The notes beneath the pieces were generated by a model. It saw nothing but the letters and a program-made list of their open reading frames with translations. It was not told where the DNA came from and did not search any database. DNA of 64,000 nucleotides from Vitellaria paradoxa (taxonomy: Eukaryota > Streptophyta > Magnoliopsida > Ericales > Sapotaceae). Every line of letters starts with the position of its first letter. Positions within the stretch are counted from its first letter, which is position 1. Positions 39,180 to 49,975 of the stretch are shown piece after piece. Position numbers and translations under genes: made by a program. The stretch spans positions 14,425,009 through 14,489,008 of the forward strand of contig CM034233.1 in NCBI GenBank assembly GCA_019916065.1. Reading direction: 5' to 3'.

Positions 39180-40110
39180 AATTGTGAAGGGAGAGAGAAA
39201 TAAATGGGTTAGAGAGAGAATTGCTTAATGATTGCCTGTGATGCGGCCAGTTCGTCGGATTTGTGGAGAGAGAGTAGCCTGTAGTGTTGGCGTTGGAGAT
39301 GCGGCTTGCTCAGGTCTACGGCACCGCGTAGAGGTCGGTTGCGCAGGTCTCCGACGGCAGATCTAGAGAGAGCTAAAAGACAAAAGAAAGGTGGAAGGGA
39401 AGATGCAGAGGAATTTTTTTGTTCGATTACTATATGTATGATCATCTAGATTTAACCATTTGTTAGGAAGGAAATAACTAACCAAGGAATGGGAATCCCT
39501 TTCCCGCAAAAAGGTAAATAATAATATATATTCTCCACTTGGGGAAGTGAGTAGGAAAAGCATTACCTTTGACGCATCCAAACATGTCTCTCACCTGAGA
39601 AGTCCGGCGGAATTGCTTCCCTGGTCTCACCGTGTCCGGTGACACCAACAATACTGCCAACTCCAATATTCTTGCCGTTGAGGGAGGTCTTGGTTGATAT
39701 GGCGAATGAGGAGTAGGGAGTGGACGGGTATGGCTCGATAAAGGGCTTGATCCGGCTCCGATCGCCGAGGCACGAAGCCGAGAAAGGAAAAGAAAATGAA
39801 GGGTCGAGCAATAGCGACGTGGAAGAGCATGTGGAAGTTGAGAGGCGATTGAATCACCATAGTGGGGGCGAGTAGACAAATCTATTAGAAAGTCGGGTTG
39901 ACGATCAGGACACACATATTACACAGTTGAAGGAAGAGAATTTGACCTCAAAGGAGAAGCTTTTCTTGATGGAAAGAAAGCTTTTCTTGGACGGCTATAG
40001 TTCAAAATACAGAAGTCACCAGAAGAAGAGATGACCGAGATTAGACGGATTTGAGCGGGAGCTCTTGGAAGAAGATTTGATGTGTATAAATCTGGATCAT
40101 TCACTAAAAA
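39180..40110 (-). other. GC-rich gene-like fragment of unknown identity
   Basis: Set in AT-rich DNA, this block has long overlapping minus-strand reading frames (up to 145 codons, 39478-39915). One frame (39563-39811) encodes a plausible globular stretch with IEPYPSTPYSSFAISTKTSL and IGVGSIVGVTGHGE, followed at about 39594 by a sequence that could be a splice donor (TCAG-GTGAGAG). I do not recognise the family. It lies inside the copia element, between its primer-binding site and pol, so it may be a captured host exon, another inserted element or a leader of an unknown gene. Confidence 0.35.
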
Positions 40111-40584
40111 TTAAAATTCAATCTCAGTTGTTAATTATAGTTTGTGAGAGGGATATTTTTAAATTAAGTTATATTTTATTATATCGATATATATGATGTG
40201 ACTCCTCCCTGCAGATACTCCTAGGACTTTCATATATATCGTTTGAGCAAAAGAGTCTAGCACAGATGGTCACGTCTACGTCTGCGGAGAAGATTCAAAT
40301 ATTGGACTGAAAATTTTTTATTCTATGTAATTTTTGCACGGAAATTACTTCAAAAATTTTTAAAAATATTTTAGATTTAATCTAAAATTTTATAATTTTT
40401 ACAAATTAAATTCAGTAAAAATAAAATCTGAGATAGAAAATTAAATCTAAAGCAAAACATGGGAAAATGATAATGTAATTAGACAAAACCGAAATCAAAC
40501 TTTCAACTTAAAATATATATAACTTTTTATATGCCAAAGTAATAAAAAAGTTTACGAATTGAATTCTTAATTCATATATATTAA

Positions 40585-40596
40585 GCTCTGATACCA
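40585..40596 (-). other. primer-binding site of the copia element
   Basis: The minus strand reads TGGTATCAGAGC, complementary to the 3' end of initiator tRNA-Met, four bases inside the 5' LTR. Confidence 0.9.
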
Positions 40597-40600
40597 CACG

Positions 40601-41073
40601 TAAGTAAAATAAATATTATATACATGTGAATATAGGAATATTAAAATAAATTAATGTGAAATACTCATACTTGTTTGCTTCACAATCTTACTTCATTTGT
40701 GATTACATTAATTTTGAAACTAGAAAACTTGAGTTAAATTATTAAGGTTTGATCTTCCTCCCCATTACAATCAATATGATGATTATTAATAGGAATGTCT
40801 GTGTATTGTGAAGAGAATGAACCTAATCATATATATAAAGAGTAAACCCTAATTTCACTGGACCCTCCCATGAAAGACCTACAGTGAACTTAACAACTAA
40901 CTAACACTAACCGTTTAACCTTATTATTCCTATTAGGTGCATGTAAATCTAATAATATAGATCACAATAAAATAAGTTTTCTCATGTATGTCTTTATTTT
41001 TATCTTGATTTTAACCCATTTTTGCCAAAATAAAATTAATTAACGTATGCTCAATATATGAAAAATTCTAACA
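40601..41073 (-). repeat. 5' LTR of the copia element
   Basis: 473 bp, homologous throughout to 30304-30781. On the element strand it starts TGTTAGAATTTTTCATATA; its inner end abuts the primer-binding site. Confidence 0.9.
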
Positions 41074-43221
41074 AAATAGCTTTCTTCCCACGTACAAGAT
41101 TATTAACTTCTATCAATTTTGTTAATGAACTCGTTTAGTAGATCATTAAAAAAATTAAACTCTAAAATTTTTGTATTCCTTCCACCGTAGGTGCACGGTA
41201 TCATAACACTATTAACGTGACAACTCATCTCTCGCGGCAGTGCCTAACTTCGCGTATCACTGGACCTTGGAGTCCTGAATTTGAAATGGGCTGGGTTTAA
41301 GCAAAAAAATGGTGAATAAATTAACTTTTTGGGCTTCATTTTGGACCTGGGGTTGAGTTAAAATGAATCAAAGATGATGAACCAACTAGTGGGTAGAGAC
41401 ATTCCTCAACTGGGTTTTCAAAACATTTATTTGATCTTGAGTTGGGTAATTTAAACACCATCGAAATTTCAGCAACCTCAGCCCTACTGGATTTGAGAAC
41501 TTGGCAGTAGTCCAATGGAAGAGGCAAGAACTTAACCTTCTGAAAACAGGATTCTAATATTAAAGCTTTTATATGGTTTTGGTTTTATCAATTTTTTAAA
41601 AAATAATCATGAGAATAGATCAACTGGTAAGATTTTAAATTTATCCTCTAGTGGTCATCACACAAACTGATTCAAATACCTTATGTTATCCAAAAAAAAA
41701 TTTAAAAACGTAAAATTAATTCAAACAAAACTTAATTGGGTTGTGATTCTTCCTTGTTCATTTCTAATGTCTTCACTCATTAATTGACCCATGAAATCTT
41801 CAACTTTCATCCATTGGAGGTGTTTGGAGTGACAAAAAATAAGAGAATTTGTGAGTTTGTAATTCGTGCAATGCAGTGGGATAAAAAGTAAATAATTTCA
41901 TAAATTTTCAAAAGTTTTCAAAATTTTCCTATTGAAAATTCAGTAGTTGGCCTAGTCAAGCTAAAATATTAAATTGGGATTTTATTTTTAACTTATGCTA
42001 TAAATAAAAATAATTGTTATAAATTGCAAGTGAAAAAATAAAATTCAATTGTAAAAATATTATAGTTATTAAATACCTACCAAAAAAAATATTATAGTTA
42101 TCCAGTGGGATAATTTGTTGAGAAGTGTATCACTAATGGAGAAATTTAATGCTAAATTTATGAGATAATGACACATTTTAAAAGTTTAAAAGTGCAAAAG
42201 TTAAATAAATATTTAATTAAAAAAATCTACTAAATTATTAACTATGATAGGTCTTATTACCTCTAAAAAATAAACCTTACTAAAAAAAAAAAAAGTTTAG
42301 GACGAGGGCCAATGAATTAAGAAAATTACAGCCCAGCCAAAAATGCAGGTAATTAATTACCAACATATAGAATATATATATATATGTTGGATAAATGAAT
42401 CCTTATATATAGTAAGCACGTATATAGCCCCTTGGATGATGCAATGTGCGATTAAACTGACAAAATAGTTTGACAATCACAGATTCACACAAATACTTAA
42501 TACATTTTCTTCTCAACCAAAGCTGCTTCTGGATAAAGCTTGACTAGAATGGTCGTGGCAAAACGCTGAATATATATATATATATATGTCAGAAGCTTCT
42601 TTTACAACACACAAAATAAATAAATAACGAACATTTACAAAATGTAATAACTTACGAAAACACTTTTATACTAGAAGAAATAATAATGAGGGAAAAAGTA
42701 ATAAGAAAAATATATATATAACCAGAATGATATTACAATAGCAGCTTTGTAATTTAAGTTATACTAAATAATTTAATATTTTAAAATTATAATCCCATGA
42801 AAATTTCTTTGTTTTATACGCCAATTTAGTCACATATATATATATTAATTATATATATATATATATATTAATTAAAGGAAGCTGCTGTTATTCTCGAATT
42901 ATCATATAACTAGTTGGTAACAAAATTTTATTTTAATGATCTTTCATTTATTTTACTTAAAAATAAATTTATAAAAATCTGCTTTAATTATAGTATTATT
43001 ATATCTTAATATTCCGACTTCACTTTTGATATATAAATATTTTTTTTAATTAAAATGTCCACTTTGACGAGGTGGACAAATATCAATTGCAATGCATGGC
43101 AGTGCCCTCGTGAAATTAACACGGATGAAGGATGAAGATTGACACGTGCAAACGGTATGATTTGTCATTCATTATTAGCAAGCTTTAACAAGCGAAATTA
43201 TTGGAAGGAGAGAGGTTAATG
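41074..43221. other. intergenic with a MITE-like copy
   Basis: 41121-41184 repeats, in direct orientation, a block found left of the copia element at 30218-30280. 41817-41945 is another relative of the GTGCAGTGAG MITE family (GGTGTTTGGAGTGACA, AATTCGTGCAATGCAG). Several short AT microsatellites (42372-42385, 42570-42588, 42834-42868) occur. No coding gene was recognised. Confidence 0.5.
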
Positions 43222-43414
43222 TTAGTCCCATGGTATCGGTGGTATAAGTTATTGGATTAAAATTAGATGATTTGTAACCAAAATTTAATTTTATTTTGGT
43301 TACAAATCATCTGATTTTAATCTAAAAACTTATACTAAAATTTTTAATTTTATTTTTGTTACAAATCATCTAATTTTAATCCAATAACTTATACTATCGA
43401 TACCATGGAACTAA
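43222..43414. mobile_element. foldback MITE, arms about 60 bp
   Basis: TTAGTCCCATGGTATCG at the left is mirrored by CGATACCATGGAACTAA at the right, and the inversion continues through ATAAGTTATTGGATTAAAAT and GATGATTTGTAAC. The interior has an extra direct copy of the right-arm sequence (about 43298-43335), so the element contains three units of one motif. It is non-coding. Confidence 0.8.
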
Positions 43415-44168
43415 AATTTTTAAATTTATTTTAATTATTAACTATTTAATTTTAATCGAACAACTAACAAAATTGATATAAGACTAACATCACAACTTAT
43501 GTTAGCAGCCGGAATCCAAATTATTGATCTATGAAACCTTTGCCTTTTGTTTTGTGGACCATAGAGATTCTTGAACGTCAACAGGAGGTTCATGCATGGC
43601 TGCCGGCTGCCGCAGCCCTGCCTTTTCAGCCTTTTATGGCAGCACTAAATCGTCCGGCTTAAAATTTTTTAATTTATTTTAATTATTAACTATTCAATTT
43701 TAATTTAACAACTCACAAAATTGATATAAAACTAACACTACAACTTTTAACTTATGTTAGCCGCCGGAATCCAAATTATTGATCTATGAAACCTTTGCCT
43801 TTTGTTTTGTGGACCATAGAGATTCTTGAACGTCAACAGGAGGTTCATGCATGGCTGCCGGCTGCCGCAGCCCTGCCTTTTCAGCCTTTTATGGCAGCAC
43901 TAAATCGTCCGGCTTAAAATTTTTTAATTTATTTTAATTATTAACTATTCAATTTTAATTTAACAACTCACAAAATTGATATAAAACTAACACTACAACT
44001 TTTAACTTATGTTAGCCGCCGGAATCCAAATTATTGATCTATAAAACCTTTGCCTTTTGTTTTGTGGTCCATAGAGATTCTTGAACGTCAACAGGAGGTT
44101 CATGCATGGCAGCCGGCTGCCGCAGCCCTTCTTTTTCAGCCTTTTCATGGCACCACTAAAACGTCCAG
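43412..44168. repeat. 255-bp unit, three tandem copies
   Basis: Copies at about 43412-43660, 43661-43915 and 43916-44168. Each has an AT-rich start resembling the end of the adjacent foldback MITE. A GC-richer part follows, with CTTGAACGTCAACAGGAGGT, CATGGC(T/A)GCCGGCTGCCGCA and CTTTTCAGCC. Copies 1 and 2 are nearly identical over the GC-rich half; copy 3 has more changes. ORFs reading through it are short and unrecognised. Confidence 0.93.
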
Positions 44169-45967
44169 TGCATCTTTTCTTAACTTGTCTTTTTTCTCGC
44201 TAAAAGAGTGGGAAGTCCGGGTCAGAGTAGCAACTTTTTCAGGTGCGATCGTAGGCATTTTCGCTTACTATAAAATATTCCGTTTAAGTCATATTTAATG
44301 ATGACTTAGGGTTAGTTTCGATTCAAAAAACAATTTTCTAACCGTTTTAGTAATTTTTTCGTTTTATATGTCTTTTTTATCAAAATTTTATTTTCTTTTA
44401 AGAAATTATAATTTTTAAGTATGTTAATAGTATTTATGAAGAAAAAAATAAAAAAAAAAATTTGTTCATTTGAATAAAAGCTATCCATTTGATTACAAAA
44501 TAACGAAAATTTTGATTTTTTTATTTTTTCTAATTTTTATTCAAATTAATGTGAATTTTTTAATTTTTTTATGAATGTAATAATATGTGCCTAAAAGTTA
44601 CTACTTCTAAAAAAAATCAATTTTTTATAAAAAATTCATATAAGATAAAAAAAAAAAAATTACCATCCAAACAAAGTCTCGGAAAAGTAAGTCTGTCATA
44701 AGATGCAAGTTAAATAAGAGTCATTTCTGATTATCTAGCTACAAAACTAAAATCGAATTATAAATTTATAACTTACAAAAATAGGAATTGAATTTCACCA
44801 TACTTACTTGTTTATTAAGTTTTTCGAAAGTGTGTTTCGAGTTAAAATTTAGTAAGAGAAAAGAAAAGTATTAATTAAAAAAATAAAAATAAAAGATATT
44901 TATTAATAAATTAACTTTATATTTTAATTATGATTAATTTCTCTACTACTACACTTGTTCCCTTCAAATTTTCATCACAATCCAAATAAAAATAATAATT
45001 TTGAATGCCTATTATTTTTTTTATAAAGAAATATTTTGTGAGCCAATTATTTCTTACTAACTACCCAGTAACGTGAAAGATTATTAAGAAAATGTCATTG
45101 TCGTATCATATTGCACATTTTTCTAATTAAAAAGTTTGATAAAATAATATCTTACATATTTATTTAAATATCGGTTACTTTAATATAAAATATTTTTAAT
45201 CAAAATACTACTTTTACTCATATTTTAAAAAATAATTCCTTTTTTTTTTTTTTTTGGGTTTTCAGCTGCCACGATGCTAGCTGCATTCAAATATTCTTAT
45301 CAGTCATTTTCAAAGTACTATATGGGAATCTAATTATCACATATATAAGCTAAAAAAATCGTAATGATGGTTAGGATCGTGTAACATCAAGTAACATGCG
45401 TGGATCAACATACGCAATTATTTTTCACTTACTATAAAATATTCGGAGTAAAACATACTAACTAACTTGGGTGGTATTTGAATAGTAAAAAAAGTATAAT
45501 AAAAATATAAAAAATTGATGTAAAAATGATATATGATAAAGTTTAATTAAAAAAATTATAACAATTAAAAAAAATTAAAAAATTTTGATAAATTAAACAC
45601 TCCTTACAAAAAAGAGCGAATCTATCATCGAGATGTAAGTTAAACAAGAACGTCATTTCTGGCCATCTAGCTATAAAACTAGAGTCGAATCAAAAATTTA
45701 CAACCCAAGAGAATTGGCATTTACTGATGATATTTAGGATCGTGTAACATCAAGCAACATTTGTTGAGGGCATTTGAGTTATTTTTGAATTAATTAGATG
45801 ATGTATATGTTTTTTTTTTTTTTTTTTTTTGGACAACTTAAAAGTTATTTTATTTTATTTTTATTTTTTAAATAATATTAAATGTTATTTTTTTATTAAA
45901 AGCTTTTTTACTTACTCCAAGATTTATGATCAATATGTGTCAAAATATATGTTATCCAATAATTATC
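44169..45967. other. intergenic with a diverged direct duplication
   Basis: GTTAAA(T/C)AAGA...TCATTTCTG followed by CATCTAGCTA-AAAACTA-A-TCGAAT at about 44705-44760 recurs at 45635-45695. GGATCGTGTAACATCAAG-AACAT at about 45374 recurs at about 45738. The second copy lacks the roughly 550 bp in between. A MITE-like stretch lies at about 45470-45600. No gene was found. Confidence 0.5.
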
Positions 45968-47562
45968 TAGACACTCTTTATACGAATTTTTTTTTACTCT
46001 ACAGTTATTTAATCAAAATATTTGACATTTACAGTTCGATTGAAAATAATTATGGAACTACTGTTAATAAAAACACTAATTGAAGTAGTGTTTTGTAAAA
46101 GCTAAAAACACTAATCCAAATAGCATTTCTTCAACTCAGCTACATTAAAAACGCTGAATCAAGTTGTGTTTTCTTTTTTGAACTTTCCTTAAAGTCGCTA
46201 CTTTAAGTAGCGTTTTGCCAGCCCATAGTGTTTTCATCCAACTAACATGAATGAAGCAACAGTATTCATTAGAGACATAAAATTGAAAGATAATAAAAAA
46301 GATATGAAGCTAAATTACAGTAATACCATTTACTTCAACCAAATACATATCATAGGGCTGTTTCAATAAAAAATTATCAATAAATTAATTTTTTTAATTT
46401 AATTATTTTTAATTTTGCAAATTCCATGTCTTCTCACTGTCATTTTTATCACAAGCTAAATAAGTTAAGGTATTTTTAAATTTCTATCCCCCTTTTTTTC
46501 TCATGAAATCATTAGTGTGTTTGGAATTTAAAAAAATAAATTTTTAAATATTATACAATTACAAGATTATAATTTTTACTAATTTAATATAATTTTTTTT
46601 TCACTCCAAACATCTTTTATATATCAAATATTCGTTGGTAGATATCTTACCTTTTTTAAGTTTAACTCAACTTAATAAGATTAGATACATTTTAAATATA
46701 TATATATATATACATATATAAAATAAAACAAGGAACTGAATTCAACTAAATGGAAATGAATTTAAAATAGAATTTAAATACAATAAAAAATATAAAAATT
46801 AAAATATGTTTTAAATATCGTTAGAATTTTCACAACTTCAACCTCTCATTAAAAATGTGAGATATCTATCAAAGAATATTTAATATATAAATGATGTTTG
46901 GAGTGAAAACAATTAATATTAAATTAGTAAAAAATTATGATCTTGTAATTGTATAATATTTAAAAATTTTAAATTTTTTAAAAATTTATTTTTTTAAACT
47001 CCAAGCACACTATGATTTCATAAGAAAAAGATGGGGATAGAAATTTAAAATTACCTTATCTTATTTAACTTGTGATAAAAAATGAAAATGAGAAGACATG
47101 GAATTTGAAAAATTAAAAATAATTAAATTAAAAATTAATTTATTGATAATTTTTTTTTTGAAATAACCCTATGATTTGTATTTGGTTGAAGTAAATGGTA
47201 TTATTGTAATTTGGCTTCATATCTCTTTTATTATCTTCCAATTTTATGTCCCTGATGGGCACCATTACTTCATTCATGTTAGTTGGATGAAAATGCTATG
47301 GGTTGGCAAAACGCTATTTGAAGTAGCGACTTTAAGGGAAGTTCAAAAAAGAAAATGTAACTTGATTCAGCGTTTTCAGTGTAGCTGAGTTTAAGAAATG
47401 CTATTTGGATTGGCGTTTTTAACTTTTGGAAAATACTATTTGAATTAGCGTTTTCATTAATAGTAGTTCCGCAATTATTTTTCAGCTGGATTGTAAATAC
47501 CAAATATTTTGATTAAATAACCCTAGAACAAAAAAAAATTCCTCTTTATACAGTATCTCCCT
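45968..47562. repeat. large palindrome, arms about 0.7 kb
   Basis: The left arm (about 45968-46660) and right arm (about 46848-47562) are inverted copies along their whole length around a loop of roughly 190 bp. Landmarks in the left arm, mirrored in the right, are GATTAAATAACTGTAGAG, CGCTACTTTAAGTAGCGTTT, AGTGTTTTCATCCAACTAAC, CATTTACTTCAACCAAATAC, CATGTCTTCTCA and ACTCCAAACATC. Each arm holds several short TAGCG/CGCTA palindromes. Both arms share a MITE (GTTTGGA...ACTCCAAAC). No transposase was seen. It could be a foldback transposon or a very large MITE. Confidence 0.88.
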
Positions 47563-47772
47563 AGTTTTCATCGGACTAGATCGATAGATAATTCTCGAAT
47601 TAAAATTCTCTCTCTATCTCTTTTTTTTTATATTTTATTTGCTCTCAAGTACTCTAAAGTTGGGGGTAGACACTCTTTATGCAATATCTCTCTGATTTTC
47701 ATCTAACTAGATCGATGGATAATTCTCGATTTAAAATTCTATCTCTATCTCTTTTTCTTTTTATTTTCTTTG
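47546..47772. repeat. tandem repeat, period about 125 bp, second copy interrupted
   Basis: The first copy (about 47546-47665) reads ...ACTAGATCGATAGATAATTCTC...CTCTATCTCTTTTT...GCTCTCAAGTACTC. The second copy starts near 47666 with the same words and is broken at 47772 by the solo LTR; it resumes at 49928 with CTTTACTCTCAAGCACTC. Confidence 0.85.
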
Positions 47773-48522
47773 TGTAATGACCTAAATTTATTTTAATACA
47801 TTTTGACCATTTATTTTATTCGGTGACTTTACGTATCCTTTTAAATTTAATAGTTTCACGACTTGATTTTTTTTTTTTTTTTGTATTTTTATTTGGGCAT
47901 TTTGATATTTTTGTAAATTAGGATTAATGTGAAATTATGTGGGGTCTATTTATTTACTTCATTGTTTATATGGATATTATTGAATTATGTGTAAAAAAAT
48001 GATAATAAATATAATAATACATTAGTTATTTAAAAGGCAATTAATTAGAGGAAATTTAATGCTAATCGATTGGTTAACGTGAGGGTTAGAATTCTTTCTC
48101 CACTTGAATAATAATCTGACAACTCTATATACATTGAGATATGCAGTACACACAAAAAATAAAATAAAATCCTAAAACCCAAGGCAGCTGTAGCGGTGAT
48201 TGAGTTCTCTTCTTTGATATGCTATCTTTTTTTTTTTTTTTTCTGTGCTGTGTTTCTTCTTTATTCATGGTGCTGTGTTTTTTTCTTTGTTGCGTCTTCT
48301 ATCTTGCCAGACTAGCCAAAATCCACTGTGTAACTATATATGTAAAATTTGTACATCTTGAGGTAAGGGGCGGAACCTTTCTATTGCTTGTGTGATATAT
48401 AAACATATAAATATATGTATACGGTTTATATATATATACTATTAGGGTTTCGACTCCATATATTTTATATGTTTGTATACGGAAAACAATTGAATTATTC
48501 AAATAAATCCTGAAGCCTAGAA

Positions 48523-48561
<39 letters not shown>

Positions 48562-49927
48562 CATTAGGTAGAACAGAAATAACTGGAAAACTCTTTACGA
48601 TTGACTATATGTTACATATATAAATATATATGTATATATTAACAAAGTGTGGTGGAATTTTTGGTGTATGTTTATATATAAATAAATTTTTTTGTGTCTT
48701 TTGTGGTCTCGTTTAGTGTGATTATATATATATATATATAGATATACTTATACTAAATTGTGTCTTGCATGCTTGATTGCTTGACAAATTTTTATTATTA
48801 TTTATTAAGTCTTTAACGTAATTAATTTAGACATAATTGATTGAATTGTTAAAATTGAAACATTAATTAGATATATATATATATATATAATGCATTATGG
48901 ATGTTGCTCTGAGATTGATTGCTTAATGCAATTAAAATTTGTGTTATTTAATATGTTTATGAATTGATGGTTAATAACATTTAAATTAAGAAGAATCTAT
49001 CTAATGTGGGTCAAAGTGAAATTTAATATTATGATTTATTTGAGTTGAGGGGTACTGAAAATATCAAGTATACATACCCAAAAGTTGAAAGTTTCGAAAC
49101 CCACGTGGGGTGGTAATTGGTCCAATAGGTTAGTAGCTTATAAATCAGCAGATGCCTAAGAGTGTCATATTATATTCCTAAGGTTTCAGCCTAGAAAGCA
49201 GACACCAAAAGATAATGCATATTGGTTGGATCGTATTTCTACGGGACAACCAAGCAGACACTGAAAAATGGTCTATATTGATTAGATCTTGTTTCTACGA
49301 GACAATCAAGTAGCAGTACCTTAAAATCAAATTGCTTTCTTTTGATGTGTTATGTGATTTTAATATATGATTAAATTGTAAGGAAGAAAAATTAATAAAT
49401 AAATTTAATTTCTTATTTAAAATTGCTATGCAGAAATATTCCACTCAGTAGTATGTTAGGGCATTATTGCATTTATATTATTATTAGGGTTTTGAGCACA
49501 CGTGGTATTAATACTTATGACCTTACAACTTATGATGCAAGTAATGAATTTGAGTTGCGTGTGAGACCTTCTAAGCACAAGAATTAAAATTTTATTTATT
49601 TTATTTACTTATATTTAAATATTTATAAAATTATTTTAGTGGATTGTAACGGACCTCTATTTGTAAGGTGATAGTCTCAGGGGTTATTTGGGATTAGTCT
49701 CGGGGGTTATAGTTTTGTTTTGGTGTTTTGTTGCCTAATTGGTTTTTTGAGTAAGGCACTTATTTAAATTTACACATGACTCATGAGCTTATTTATTTTA
49801 ACTTTTATTTATATTCATTACTCTATAACTTGTGTATATAGCTCTGATATGAAACATGAAAACTGGTTAAATGATATGGTGTGTTCTTTTATTCGTATAC
49901 TTGGGTTATGCAATTCGGGACGTAACA
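47773..49927 (+). mobile_element. solo LTR of a gypsy-type retrotransposon (2155 bp)
   Basis: Begins TGTAATGACCTAAATTT and ends GGGACGTAACA, the terminal style of large Ty3/gypsy LTRs (TG...CA, complementary ends). The flanks are CTTTG at 47768-47772 and CTTTA at 49928-49932, a 5-bp duplication with one change. The neighbouring uninterrupted tandem copy shows the empty site, TTTGCTCTCAAG. No internal domain is attached, so it arose by LTR-LTR recombination. The strand is assigned by terminus similarity only. Confidence 0.82.
48527..48558. repeat. (TA)n microsatellite in the solo LTR
   Basis: About 16 TA dinucleotides. Shorter TA runs lie at about 48725-48740 and 48870-48888. Confidence 0.95.
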
Positions 49928-49975
49928 CTTTACTCTCAAGCACTCTATCCAAGAAAAGAAGTTAGGGGAAGTGAC

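Larger units (their letters stand above)
30304..41073 (-). mobile_element. Ty1/copia retrotransposon with both LTRs, decayed and enlarged
   Basis: Two direct LTRs of about 475 bp flank the unit. On the minus strand the 5' LTR (right) is followed by a tRNA-Met primer-binding site at 40585-40596, and the 3' LTR (left) is preceded by a purine-rich GTGGGAGAA. Pol fragments lie in the expected order on the minus strand: integrase about 33420-33520, RT 32095-32385, RNase H about 31480-31640. The space between the primer-binding site and integrase (over 6.5 kb) is much longer than a gag-protease region. It contains MITEs, tandem duplications and a GC-rich foreign-looking piece, so later insertions have swollen the element to 10.8 kb. 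No clean 5-bp target duplication was found. Confidence 0.9.

Noticed and set aside
44050..44298. 82-codon ORF over the third 255-bp unit as a gene
   Set aside because: The frame depends on one base change in copy 3, and copies 1 and 2 do not keep it.
47279..47503. Mirror-image ORFs at 45829-46083 and 47279-47503 as a gene pair
   Set aside because: They are the two arms of the palindrome read on opposite strands.
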